Source: Acidobacteriota bacterium (GTDB lineage: Bacteria; Acidobacteriota; UBA890; WLXD01). From it: 6,193 nucleotides of DNA. Position 1 is the stretch's first letter; every line of letters starts with the position of its first letter. Made by a program: the position numbers and the translations under genes. This document shows positions 1 to 5,863 of this stretch, one piece after another. Under the pieces are notes generated by a model. The model was not told where the DNA came from and searched no databases. It saw only the letters and a list, made by a program, of their open reading frames with translations. The DNA lies in NCBI GenBank assembly GCA_022571615.1, contig JACZXM010000205.1:1-6193 (forward strand). The letters run 5' to 3'.

Positions 1-1
1 T

Positions 2-409
2 CTGCAGACGCACGCCACCGTCGCCAACGTCGCCACCCTTCCCGGAACGCCCTACCGCATGGCGCTCGATCGTGCTGGCGCCTACCTCGTTGTCTGTGAT
101 GTCCACCTGGCAATGGAGGCCTACATCATCATCAGCGCGAGCCCCTATGCGGTCGTTGCCAACGATGACGGCAGCTTCGAGCTGTCGGAGGTACCGCCCG
201 GCAGGTACACGATGGAGGTCTGGAACGTCGACCAGGCCAAGCGAAGCCGTCGCACCGTCGATGTCGCGCAAACAGCTACCGACGTTACGATGCGCAACGG
301 CGTTCATAAGACAGCCGGTAATCATAGTGATTCGACTCGGAGGCACGTCGATGACGAACAAGACCCTGCATTTTCTGGCAATCGCGAGCCTACTGGCCGG
401 CGCTTGTAG
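2..409 (+). CDS. Cupredoxin-like / carboxypeptidase-regulatory-like domain protein, 3' part only
   Basis: The frame is open from the left edge, so the true start lies outside the window. The translation has a CDVHLAM segment (C-x2-H-x2-M), which resembles the copper-ligand loop of plastocyanin-like proteins. It is followed by AYIII...PYAVVANDDGSFEL and VPPGRYTMEVW, the usual signature of a small beta-sandwich (carboxypeptidase-regulatory-like) domain. This arrangement is known from periplasmic proteins often annotated as methylamine-utilisation or cupredoxin-like; a role in copper binding or electron transfer is inference. The domain seems complete near position 300. The remaining tail of about 35 residues is hydrophilic, resembles nothing I know and overlaps the next gene by 59 bases. 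In another frame, stops cluster at 307, 319, 325 and 328, so a small indel may have extended this gene artificially. Confidence 0.6.
   Translation: MQTHATVANVATLPGTPYRMALDRAGAYLVVCDVHLAMEAYIIISASPYAVVANDDGSFELSEVPPGRYTMEVWNVDQAKRSRRTVDVAQTATDVTMRNGVHKTAGNHSDSTRRHVDDEQDPAFSGNREPTGRRL
339..343 (+). promoter_or_regulatory. Ribosome binding site for the lipoprotein gene
   Basis: GGAGG lies 7 bases before the ATG at 351. This decides the start: the same frame is open much further upstream (an ATG at 72), but only the ATG at 351 is followed by a signal peptide and preceded by a good Shine-Dalgarno site. Confidence 0.7.
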
Positions 410-1118
410 CCCCCAGCCGGCGCAGGACGCAATCGAAGAGGCGACGCAGGCGGCAACCGAAAAGGCGACGCCCCGGAGGCAGCCTGGCGCCGAGATCACT
501 CTCTACGCTCCAGAGCAGCACGATCTATACGAGGGCCACTTCGTCCTGTCGGCGGGTCGTGTGTTTCGAGTCGGTCAGCTCGATGATCCGCCGGGATGGG
601 ACCACATCGACAACGATGCTTCGAACGTGCACGCCACCGAGGGAACCGTCGACATCGACGTCGACGAGGTCAACAACACGGGCCGCTTCCTCGCCCGGCT
701 CCAGTTGCCGGAAGGTGAGCTCGTTCTGGAGTTCGACCGCTTTCACGAGTTCAATCCCTGCCAGGACGGTGGCGTGGCTGCCTACATTTACGAGCATGGG
801 GACTCAGGATGCGGGGATGCGAACTGGCCGAAGACGTTCATCTATGTGGCCGGATGGGGCTACGGTCACGCTACTCTCAACGGCGAGCGAATCTACGAAG
901 AGTACGAAATGCACTTCATGGTCACGCAGGGGATGCGGGATAGGAACACCCTGAAAGTGAACTACCCGCTCCTGAACAAGAGGACCTCTGCCGGGGCAGT
1001 CGATCCGGCGGCCCAACAGCTGGATTTCTACATCCGAAGCCCGGAGACGGACACGCGCAACAACCCTACCCGCGAGGTCTTCGCCCATTTCTTCGCGATG
1101 GAGGTGACCTGGAAATAG
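351..1118 (+). CDS. Predicted lipoprotein of unknown function
   Basis: The product has 255 residues. The N-terminus has a short positive region (K4), a hydrophobic stretch (residues 6-18) and a lipobox LAGAC with Cys19 as the lipid-attachment site. Ser at +2 does not suggest inner-membrane retention. Residues 20-47 are a low-complexity, Ala/Glu/Gln-rich linker. The rest looks like one beta-rich extracytoplasmic domain, rich in aromatics and His (for example His57, His63, His85, His148, His173, His188, His246). It has two Cys, 137 and 154, that could form a disulfide. I do not recognise the family. The gene follows the cupredoxin-like gene on the same strand and overlaps its 3' end, so co-transcription and a shared periplasmic or outer-membrane role are possible, but this is inference. 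Metal binding is only a suggestion from the His content. Confidence 0.75.
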   Translation: MTNKTLHFLAIASLLAGACSPQPAQDAIEEATQAATEKATPRRQPGAEITLYAPEQHDLYEGHFVLSAGRVFRVGQLDDPPGWDHIDNDASNVHATEGTVDIDVDEVNNTGRFLARLQLPEGELVLEFDRFHEFNPCQDGGVAAYIYEHGDSGCGDANWPKTFIYVAGWGYGHATLNGERIYEEYEMHFMVTQGMRDRNTLKVNYPLLNKRTSAGAVDPAAQQLDFYIRSPETDTRNNPTREVFAHFFAMEVTWK

Positions 1119-1296
1119 GCCGCCTGCCCCCTGGGAGACAGGCCAGAGTCAAGCACCTGTCGAAGAAGCCCCGCGGAGCATACAAGACTGGGCTATCTCC
1201 TATGATTCTCCATCAATGTTTATACGGGTTTTGTGGTGGTTTGAAGGGCTCTAAGTGAGTCCCGTGGAGTATGTTTGTTGCTTATGAGGGGCAACG
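1119..1296. other. Intergenic gap, locally AT-rich
   Basis: No convincing gene is seen here. A weak inverted repeat GCCTG (1122-1126) / CAGGC (1139-1143) follows the lipoprotein stop but has no T-run, so it is a poor terminator. Positions 1200-1280 are clearly more AT-rich than their surroundings, as expected for a promoter or for the left boundary of inserted DNA. No clear -35/-10 pair could be placed. GAGGG (1286-1290), 6 bases before the ATG at 1297, is the ribosome binding site of the terminase small-subunit gene. Confidence 0.5.
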
Positions 1297-1779
1297 ATGA
1301 GCGAGAAATGCGGAGCCAAGACGAGATCCGGGAAACCGTGCCGTAAGCCACCGATCAAGGGCCGGTCCCGGTGCAAGCTCCACGGCGGCAAGTCGCGGAT
1401 CAAGCACGGCCTGTACTCCAAGGACGTGCGTGCCGGCCTGATGGACGCGATCGAGAAGGCGCGTTCTGACCCCAGGCTCGATCACAGCTCCGAGTACCTC
1501 GCTCGTTCCAAGGCGATGCTCGATGCACTACTGCAGCGAATTGCCGACCAGCAGGTCCCGCTCGACACTGACGTTGTAGAGGCGGTCTCCCGGATTGTGA
1601 ACCGGATCTCGTCGATGCTGCTGCGCAAGAAACAGATCGAGGACGGGATCAAGGTGCGGCTGTACACGGAGGCCCGGGAGCAGCTCGTGCAGCGCCTCGC
1701 CGGTGTCCTGCACAAGCACAAGGGCGCCCGGATCGATGACAAGCTGATCCGCACGATGGCGGAGGAGCTCCTCGCGTGA
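1297..1779 (+). CDS. Phage terminase small subunit-like protein (HGG motif, putative zinc finger)
   Basis: The product has 160 residues. The N-terminus carries Cys5, Cys15, Cys26 and His29 (C-x9-C-x10-C-x2-H), which could bind a metal. It continues into LHGGKS (28-33) and HGLYS (37-41), the 'HGG...HGxYS' signature found in phage small-terminase-like proteins directly upstream of large terminases. Residues about 45-155 are mostly alpha-helical with many charged residues. By analogy, small terminases recognise the viral packaging site and regulate the large-subunit motor. The gene appears complete. Its stop overlaps the GTG start of the large-subunit gene by four bases (GTGA), so the two are translationally coupled. 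This neighbour is the best support for the call. Confidence 0.8.
   Translation: MSEKCGAKTRSGKPCRKPPIKGRSRCKLHGGKSRIKHGLYSKDVRAGLMDAIEKARSDPRLDHSSEYLARSKAMLDALLQRIADQQVPLDTDVVEAVSRIVNRISSMLLRKKQIEDGIKVRLYTEAREQLVQRLAGVLHKHKGARIDDKLIRTMAEELLA
1761..1767 (+). promoter_or_regulatory. Ribosome binding site for the terminase large-subunit gene
   Basis: GGAGGAG sits 8 bases before the GTG at 1776, inside the end of the small-subunit gene. It supports this non-ATG start and translational coupling through the GTGA stop/start overlap. Confidence 0.7.
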
Positions 1780-3050
1780 GCTCCCCGACAGAAGCCCTGC
1801 TCGACGCCGAGCTCGGCCGTGCACTGCTCGAGGCGGCGCAGCGAGCGCAGGAGCTCGAGCATCAGCAAGGCCGCGATCTCGGGGGCTGGGCTGACCCTGT
1901 CGCCTGGTGTCGCCGCGATGGTGCCCGGCTCTGGGAGGGCCAGGAGCGCATCCTCCGCGCGATCGCTGAGCACGACCGCGTCGCGATCCCAGGTGGACAC
2001 GGACTCGGCAAAGGCCACGTCACTGCCTGGCTCACACGCTGGTGGCTCGCTCGGCCGCACTCCAGGGTCCTGCTCACGGGCAACACGAACTCTCAGGTGA
2101 AGCAGAACACCTGGCACGAGCTCAAGGTCTGCCACGTGATGAACGGGTGGCCGGGCGTGTGCATGGAGGAGGAGTGGCGCTTCGAGCACGACCCGACGCG
2201 TCAGGCATTCCGGATGACGACCGACGATGGAGACGCCTTTCAGGGCAAGCACGCCCCGAATTTTCTGGTCGTGTTCGATGAGTCTGCCGGTGATCGGCTC
2301 GACAAACTCTGGCCTGTAGTCCGTACGCTGATTACGAAGCGGGGCGGCAAGATCATTTGCATCGGCAACCCGACACGCCGCGCCGGCGCCTTCGCCAAGA
2401 TAATCAAGGGAGACTGGGGCTTCCATGTCGAGCGGATCTCGTCGGTGCAGGCAGCCGAGTGCCAGCGCCGCAGAGGCGAGATTCCGGGCGTCACCGACTG
2501 GAGCACGATCGAAACATGGGCTCGGGACTGTGGCTACAATCGTGAGGGCCGGAAGGCGCTCCTGAAATGGATCAAGACCGAGGGCACCCAGCACGACTGG
2601 TTCCGGCCCCGTGTCCTCGGCCTGGTCCCGCTCGGTGAGGGCGGTGGCCTGTTCACTCCGGAGCTCCTGGAGAGCGCTTGCGCTCGCAAGGTACAGGCGG
2701 CCGGGCCCCTCATCATCGGGATCGACGTAGCTCGGATGGGCGGCGATCAGACGGTAGTGGCAGTCCGGCGCGGCCAGAGCGCCTACTTCGCGATGAGGAT
2801 CACCGGGCCCCACGACAGGCAGCTCGTCCGGATTGGAGAATGGCTCACCGACCTGAAACGTGCGCACGAACAAGAGAACGGCCCGGAGATCAAGATCATT
2901 CGTGTTGATGCCACCGGTGAGGGCTCAGCGATGCCTGACATGCTGGCCGCGCAGGGATGGCCTGTTAAGCGTGTGCACTTCGGCGGCAAGCCCAAGCGCC
3001 CCGACAAGTTCAAGAATCGGCGCGCAGAGGGTTATCGTAGGTTCCGGTGA
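1776..3050 (+). CDS. Phage terminase large subunit, truncated in the nuclease domain
   Basis: The product has 424 residues and is the ATPase/nuclease motor that packages phage DNA into proheads. The N-terminal ATPase part shows a Walker A-like GGHGLGKGH (73-81), a Walker B FLVVFDES (163-170, Asp168-Glu169) and a motif III-like CIGNPT (195-200). The C-terminal RNase H-like nuclease begins at about residue 312 with IGIDVAR (Asp317) and includes IRVDATG (Asp378). The protein ends abruptly after NRRAEGYRRFR. Relatives continue past this NxRAExY motif for several dozen residues, including the last acidic nuclease residue, so the 3' end is missing. In Walker A the residue after Lys79 is Gly instead of the usual Ser/Thr that helps hold Mg2+. 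Both changes suggest it is no longer functional. It is followed within 24 bases by a convergent, non-phage-like gene, which places a recombination joint near 3040-3075. Confidence 0.85.
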   Translation: MSSPTEALLDAELGRALLEAAQRAQELEHQQGRDLGGWADPVAWCRRDGARLWEGQERILRAIAEHDRVAIPGGHGLGKGHVTAWLTRWWLARPHSRVLLTGNTNSQVKQNTWHELKVCHVMNGWPGVCMEEEWRFEHDPTRQAFRMTTDDGDAFQGKHAPNFLVVFDESAGDRLDKLWPVVRTLITKRGGKIICIGNPTRRAGAFAKIIKGDWGFHVERISSVQAAECQRRRGEIPGVTDWSTIETWARDCGYNREGRKALLKWIKTEGTQHDWFRPRVLGLVPLGEGGGLFTPELLESACARKVQAAGPLIIGIDVARMGGDQTVVAVRRGQSAYFAMRITGPHDRQLVRIGEWLTDLKRAHEQENGPEIKIIRVDATGEGSAMPDMLAAQGWPVKRVHFGGKPKRPDKFKNRRAEGYRRFR

Positions 3051-3073
3051 GCAGGATGATGCGCGGCGTGCTG

Positions 3074-3469
3074 CTACTGGGTGATTTCCTGGTAGAGGCT
3101 GTCGGAGACGATGGTGCGCAGCTCCGAGAGACCGGCTAGCCAAGCATCCATCTCCTCGCTGCCCCCCATGAGCTCGTCATCGGCGGCCATCGCCGACATG
3201 CTCGGCCACTCGATCGCGGCGACGATGCTGCCGGTGTCCTCGCCCGCGAAGCGCGCCTGCCATACGCGGATTGTAGCCTCGGAGCCGAGCCCGGTGAGGA
3301 TCGCCTGACCCTCAGCGATGGCGGCGGCGTAGGCCGCCGGGTCGGCGGTCTGGACGACAACGACACGTAAGACCGACGCGGTGCCCGTCATCTGGGCGAA
3401 CAGGGCGCTGCCGATGGCGGAAGCAGCGATGATCATCACGGCGACGGCGAGTGTTCTGCGGTTAAGCAT
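3074..3469 (-). CDS. Small exported protein with predicted dimeric alpha/beta-barrel (ABM/NIPSNAP-like) domain
   Basis: The product has 131 residues. The N-terminus MLNRRTLAVAV is a classic signal sequence: Arg4-Arg5, then a hydrophobic run to about residue 24. Cleavage is plausible after Ala25; otherwise it is a single membrane anchor. The mature part begins with a beta strand (LRVVVVQT), then a helix (DPAAYAAAIAEGQAIL), strands (ATIRVWQARFA, TGSIVAAIEWP) and a helix (SMSAMAADDELM...). This order is typical of ferredoxin-like dimeric alpha/beta-barrel proteins such as the antibiotic-biosynthesis-monooxygenase and NIPSNAP groups. No catalytic residues can be assigned and the family call is tentative. 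The gene is oriented against its neighbours and lies between a truncated terminase and an integrase fragment, so it may be cargo or may have been brought in by the rearrangement. Confidence 0.7.
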   Translation of the reverse strand: MLNRRTLAVAVMIIAASAIGSALFAQMTGTASVLRVVVVQTADPAAYAAAIAEGQAILTGLGSEATIRVWQARFAGEDTGSIVAAIEWPSMSAMAADDELMGGSEEMDAWLAGLSELRTIVSDSLYQEITQ

Positions 3470-3474
3470 GACCC

Positions 3475-3480
3475 CCTCCT
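3475..3480 (-). promoter_or_regulatory. Ribosome binding site for the small exported protein
   Basis: On the minus strand a perfect AGGAGG lies 5 bases before the ATG at 3469. This supports both the start and the reality of this convergent gene. Confidence 0.75.
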
Positions 3481-3621
3481 AGAGGTTGAAAGGGAACGAT
3501 TCACCGCCGGAGACTACGTATCCCGTGCATAGGTGTCAAAGGGGGCGGCCGTGCAGATCGGCCTGTCTGACCAGGGAGACACCAACGAGGAGCTCGCCGA
3601 CGCGATGGCCAAGAGCCTCGG

Positions 3622-3984
3622 GTGGTGGACATTGGTGGCAAGGGCGACAAGAATCGCGACATCCCGCTCGTGGCACAAGCGCGAACTATTGCTCGCAGAC
3701 TGATTCTGGCAGCGCCAGAGGGACACATCGTTTCGTGCACCGCCGACTATCTAGGGAGGCTCTGGACAAAGGATCGTGCGCGGCTCCAGCTCGCCAAGGA
3801 CGTAACCCCACACACGTTCCGCCACGACTTCATTTCGAGCCTTGCGAACGACCCTCTGGTCGCGTTGCCAGCGCTGCAGCTGATAGTGGGTCACGAGCGC
3901 TTAGAGACCACCGCGGTGTACATCCACAAGGACCCAGACGCGATGCGGGCAGCAATGCTCAGGCGGGCAGAAAGTGTGTCGTAA
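3622..3984 (+). pseudogene. Tyrosine recombinase (phage-type integrase), C-terminal catalytic fragment
   Basis: About 120 residues read from the GTG at 3622. GGKGDKNRDIPL (residues 5-16) matches the beta-hairpin Lys motif. TPHTFRH (62-68) supplies the H-x2-R pair (His64, Arg67). GHERLETTAVYIH (90-102) contains His91 and the likely nucleophile Tyr100. Missing are the first catalytic Arg (normally in a TGLR-type motif) and the whole N-terminal SAM-like DNA-binding domain. Upstream in frame there is a stop at 3568-3570, and the 16 residues after it do not look like recombinase, so the homology begins at about 3613. Full-length relatives are about 300-400 residues, so this is a 3' remnant and should not be able to recombine DNA. 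It suggests an att site once lay nearby, probably downstream. Confidence 0.85.
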
Positions 3985-3994
3985 CCGGTCACTT

Positions 3995-4012
3995 TGGTAA
4001 CAAACTGGTAAC
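3995..4012 (+). repeat. Tandem TGGTAAC direct repeat downstream of the integrase fragment
   Basis: TGGTAAC occurs at 3995-4001 and 4006-4012, a period of 11 bases, about one helical turn. A third GTAAC is at 3981-3985, overlapping the integrase stop region. Helically phased short repeats next to a recombinase 3' end could be former arm-type or core binding sites for the recombinase. This is inference from position; chance occurrence is possible. Confidence 0.4.
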
Positions 4013-4045
4013 GCCTGTCGAACCGGCCTTACTGGGCATACGAAA

Positions 4046-4133
4046 TCTGAGTATTGGAGATTCTCAGAATAATCGGCGCCTTGCATCGAGTGTCCGGTTC
4101 GAGTGAGCCTTGGAGCCGTCAGCGACCGACGGC
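4046..4133. other. Intergenic gap before the TIGR04076 gene, with two small dyads
   Basis: Two short inverted repeats lie in this gene-free stretch. TCTGAG (4046-4051) pairs with CTCAGA (4063-4068), with a 9-base palindrome GAGATTCTC inside, and lies in the most AT-rich part of the gap. GCCGTC (4115-4120) pairs with GACGGC (4128-4133) around a 7-base loop, 31 bases before the downstream ATG. The first could be an operator or part of a promoter region; the second has no T-run and is not a typical terminator. No confident promoter hexamers were found. Confidence 0.3.
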
Positions 4134-4164
4134 GTGATGATGTGGCAGGCAAAGCGAGGTAAGC

Positions 4165-4524
4165 ATGGCGGAATACGACGACGAGTTCACCCTCTGGGAT
4201 CTGAGGGTGGAGGTGATCGCGGGTGACAAGCCCATGGTTTGCGACCACCGCGAGGGCGATTTCTTCGAGTTATCGGGCGAGAACTTGTCTCTGCCGCCGG
4301 GGCAGAGCTTCCCAATCTATCCTCTCGCCGCCTTGCTACCGCTGCTGCCGGCCAAGCAGCGCGACACCGACCCCAACGACTGGATGACGACCGACACCGA
4401 GATCGCCTGCCCGGATCCTCATTGCGGCGCCCGCTTCCGAATCATCCGTACCGCGCGGCGCACTTTCCGTCACGGTGCGGTCACGGTGGTGCCGCTGGAG
4501 CCGTCCTCGCGATCGGAAGAATAA
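4165..4524 (+). CDS. TIGR04076-type small protein
   Basis: The product has 119 residues and appears cytoplasmic, with no signal peptide or membrane segment. It matches the TIGR04076 pattern: an N-terminal strand LRVEVIAG (13-20), Cys26 in a VCDH segment, GDFFEL (31-36), then FPIYPLAALLPLLPAKQR (49-66), DPNDWM (69-74), and ACPDPHCGARFRI (81-93) with Cys82 and Cys87. The usual CPY in the centre appears as FPIYP here. The Cys and His residues (Cys26, His28, Cys82, His86, Cys87) could form a metal or redox site, but no biochemical function is established for this family to my knowledge. GAGGT (4156-4160) lies 4 bases before the ATG. The reductase gene starts 22 bases downstream on the same strand, so an operon is likely. 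Confidence 0.75.
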   Translation: MAEYDDEFTLWDLRVEVIAGDKPMVCDHREGDFFELSGENLSLPPGQSFPIYPLAALLPLLPAKQRDTDPNDWMTTDTEIACPDPHCGARFRIIRTARRTFRHGAVTVVPLEPSSRSEE

Positions 4525-4546
4525 GCAGGTTGTTGGAACGAAGCTG

Positions 4547-5599
4547 ATGTCGATCGAATCGTTCGACCTCGCGCCGGGGGTCGTCGTGCCCCGCATCGTG
4601 GTCGGTTTGTGGCAGTTGTCGGCCGGACATCGGGGCGGCCAGCTTGACCGGACAGCCACGATCGATGCGCTCGAGCGATGCGTGGAAGCGGGCCTGGACA
4701 CCTTCGATGCCGCCGATATCTACACCGGCGTGGAGGAGCTTTTGGGGCGTCTGGTGCGAAGGATGGGAAGGCGCTCGAGGATTCGCGTGCACACCAAGTT
4801 CGTTCCCGATGCGGCGGTGTTGCCCACGATCGACCGGCGTTATGTTGAGCGGATCGTGAACCGGTCGCTGGCGCGGCTCGGGGTGGAAACGATCGACCTG
4901 GTGCAGTTTTCCTGGTGGGACTACCAGGTCCCCGGGTACGTCGAGACCCTCGGTTGGCTCGGCGAGCTCCAGAGCGAGGGCAAGATCCGGCTTGTGGGCA
5001 CCACCAACTTCGACGTGCGGCGACTGCGGGAGCTGGCGAACACCGGGGTGGAGATGGTCAGCCACCAGGTTCAGTACTCGTTGCTGGATCGTCGGCCCGA
5101 AAACGGACTGGTGCGACACTGCCTGCGCGAGGGAGCCAGCTTGCTGTGCTATGGAACCCTGGCCGGCGGGTTCCTGTCCGAGCGTTGGCTGGGAGCAGCG
5201 GACGCCAGGGATCATTGGTCCAATCGGTCGCTGCAGAAATACCGGCTTATCATCGATGGCTACGGCGGATGGGAGGCGTTCCAGGATCTGTTACGGGCGC
5301 TGCATCGCATCGCAATCCGACGTCAGGTCAGCATCGCCAATGTCGCTGAGCGCGCTGTGCTCGAGCGTGCCGGCGTCGGGGCGATCCTTGTCGGCGCCCG
5401 CGATGCAGGCCATCTGGAGGACAATCTGAGGACGCTCCAGATGCGGCTGGATGCTGAGGATCGGCAGACAATCGAGAGCCTGCTGTCGCGGAATCCTGGT
5501 CCTCAGGGCGATGTGTTCGGTCTCGAGAGAATCCCAGGTGGTCCGCATGCTGCGCTCATGCGGACCGACCTGAACCAGGATAACAGCGTGCTAGAGTGA
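4547..5599 (+). CDS. Aldo/keto reductase family protein
   Basis: The product has 350 residues, normal for an AKR (beta/alpha)8 barrel that reduces carbonyls with NAD(P)H. The ATG at 4547 is chosen because it begins just before the conserved N-terminal strand; upstream starts in this frame overlap the previous gene. A weak GGAA (4535-4538) precedes it. DAADIY supplies Asp54 and Tyr59, HTKF supplies Lys84, and LVQFSWWDY (118-126) is the fourth-residue region, with Ser122 where members of this subfamily are expected to have His. Cofactor and barrel motifs include GTTNFD (151-156), QVQYSLLDRRPE (174-185), CYGTLAGGFL (201-210) and ILVGARDAGHLEDNL (280-294). The substrate is unknown. It probably forms an operon with the TIGR04076 gene. 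The C-terminal DNA contains a long hairpin. Confidence 0.9.
   Translation: MSIESFDLAPGVVVPRIVVGLWQLSAGHRGGQLDRTATIDALERCVEAGLDTFDAADIYTGVEELLGRLVRRMGRRSRIRVHTKFVPDAAVLPTIDRRYVERIVNRSLARLGVETIDLVQFSWWDYQVPGYVETLGWLGELQSEGKIRLVGTTNFDVRRLRELANTGVEMVSHQVQYSLLDRRPENGLVRHCLREGASLLCYGTLAGGFLSERWLGAADARDHWSNRSLQKYRLIIDGYGGWEAFQDLLRALHRIAIRRQVSIANVAERAVLERAGVGAILVGARDAGHLEDNLRTLQMRLDAEDRQTIESLLSRNPGPQGDVFGLERIPGGPHAALMRTDLNQDNSVLE
5535..5572. repeat. Long near-perfect hairpin inside the 3' end of the reductase gene
   Basis: The left arm is CAGGTGGTCCGCATG (5535-5549), the loop is 7 bases (5550-5556), and the right arm is CATGCGGACC (5557-5566), one bulged G (5567) and ACCTG (5568-5572). This gives 15 base pairs with a single bulge, ending 27 bases before the stop. 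There is no T-run, so it is not a standard intrinsic terminator. It could protect the mRNA 3' end, or be a protein-binding or mobile palindromic element that the coding frame has absorbed. Confidence 0.75.
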
Positions 5600-5609
5600 C
5601 CCTGGGTTT

Positions 5610-5631
5610 CGGGCGACGGACGCCGCGCCCG
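5610..5631. repeat. GC-rich inverted repeat just after the reductase gene
   Basis: CGGGCG (5610-5615) pairs with CGCCCG (5626-5631) around a 10-base loop, 11 bases after the reductase stop. Placement fits a transcription end, but no T-tract follows, so terminator function is only a weak possibility. Confidence 0.3.
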
Positions 5632-5647
5632 GCTCCAACGCTGCTGA

Positions 5648-5863
5648 CCGTCAAGAAGGTGTACATGCGGCCTCGACCTGGCGCATGAGCAGCGCGGGCT
5701 GACGCCGGTGCGCAAGGTCGGCCGCCTGCAGACTCTCGGTCTGGCCATGCGCTCCGCCGACGGTCGCAGCTTCACCTTTCGCGCCATCGAAAAGGATCTG
5801 GTGCGTGCGTTGCCACCGGAGCTCCTCGATACCGCGATCAAGCCCTACCCGACCTGCCACCTG
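5648..5863 (+). pseudogene. Gene fragment with GLTPV/QT/LR-DGR signature, fused in frame to argJ fragment
   Basis: The frame opens after a stop at 5645-5647. From about 5675 it reads DLAHEQRGLTPVRKVGRLQT, then LGLAMRSADGRSFTFRAIEKD and ALPPELLDTAI. The pattern of GLTPVRK-GG-QT, a short strand, DGR-x3-FR-x2-KD and LP-x-EL-x2-T resembles a segment seen in large proteins that I remember as often annotated as hypothetical or calcineurin-phosphoesterase-linked; this family memory is tentative. Only about 60 residues are present, with no plausible start (first in-frame ATG at 5747, inside the homology) and no ribosome binding site. At about 5845-5865 the sequence changes without a stop into ArgJ. 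I read this as an internal scrap of a much larger gene left by rearrangement. Confidence 0.5.

Noticed and set aside
1122..1143. GCCTG/CAGGC inverted repeat after the lipoprotein gene as a terminator
   Set aside because: The stem is only 5 bp with a 12-base loop and no T-run.
1482..2873. Very long minus-strand open frame of about 463 residues opposite the terminase genes
   Set aside because: It lies antisense to well-supported terminase motifs, has low-complexity composition and no recognisable domain.
1297..3984. Possible intact phage satellite or novel defence/packaging island
   Set aside because: Only terminase genes and a broken integrase are present; there is no portal, capsid, replication or regulatory gene, and key residues or domains are missing.
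4095..4104. GGTTCGAGT, resembling a tRNA T-loop and possibly a tRNA-derived att remnant
   Set aside because: The flanking bases do not form a T-stem and no acceptor stem or anticodon arm can be drawn, so it is probably chance.
3486..4106. Long plus-strand open frame of about 206 residues overlapping the integrase fragment
   Set aside because: It is Arg/Pro/Ser-rich and out of frame with the clear recombinase motifs; high GC content readily gives such open frames.
4481..5215. Minus-strand open frame of about 244 residues opposite the reductase
   Set aside because: It is the antisense shadow of a strongly supported aldo/keto reductase; composition is not protein-like.
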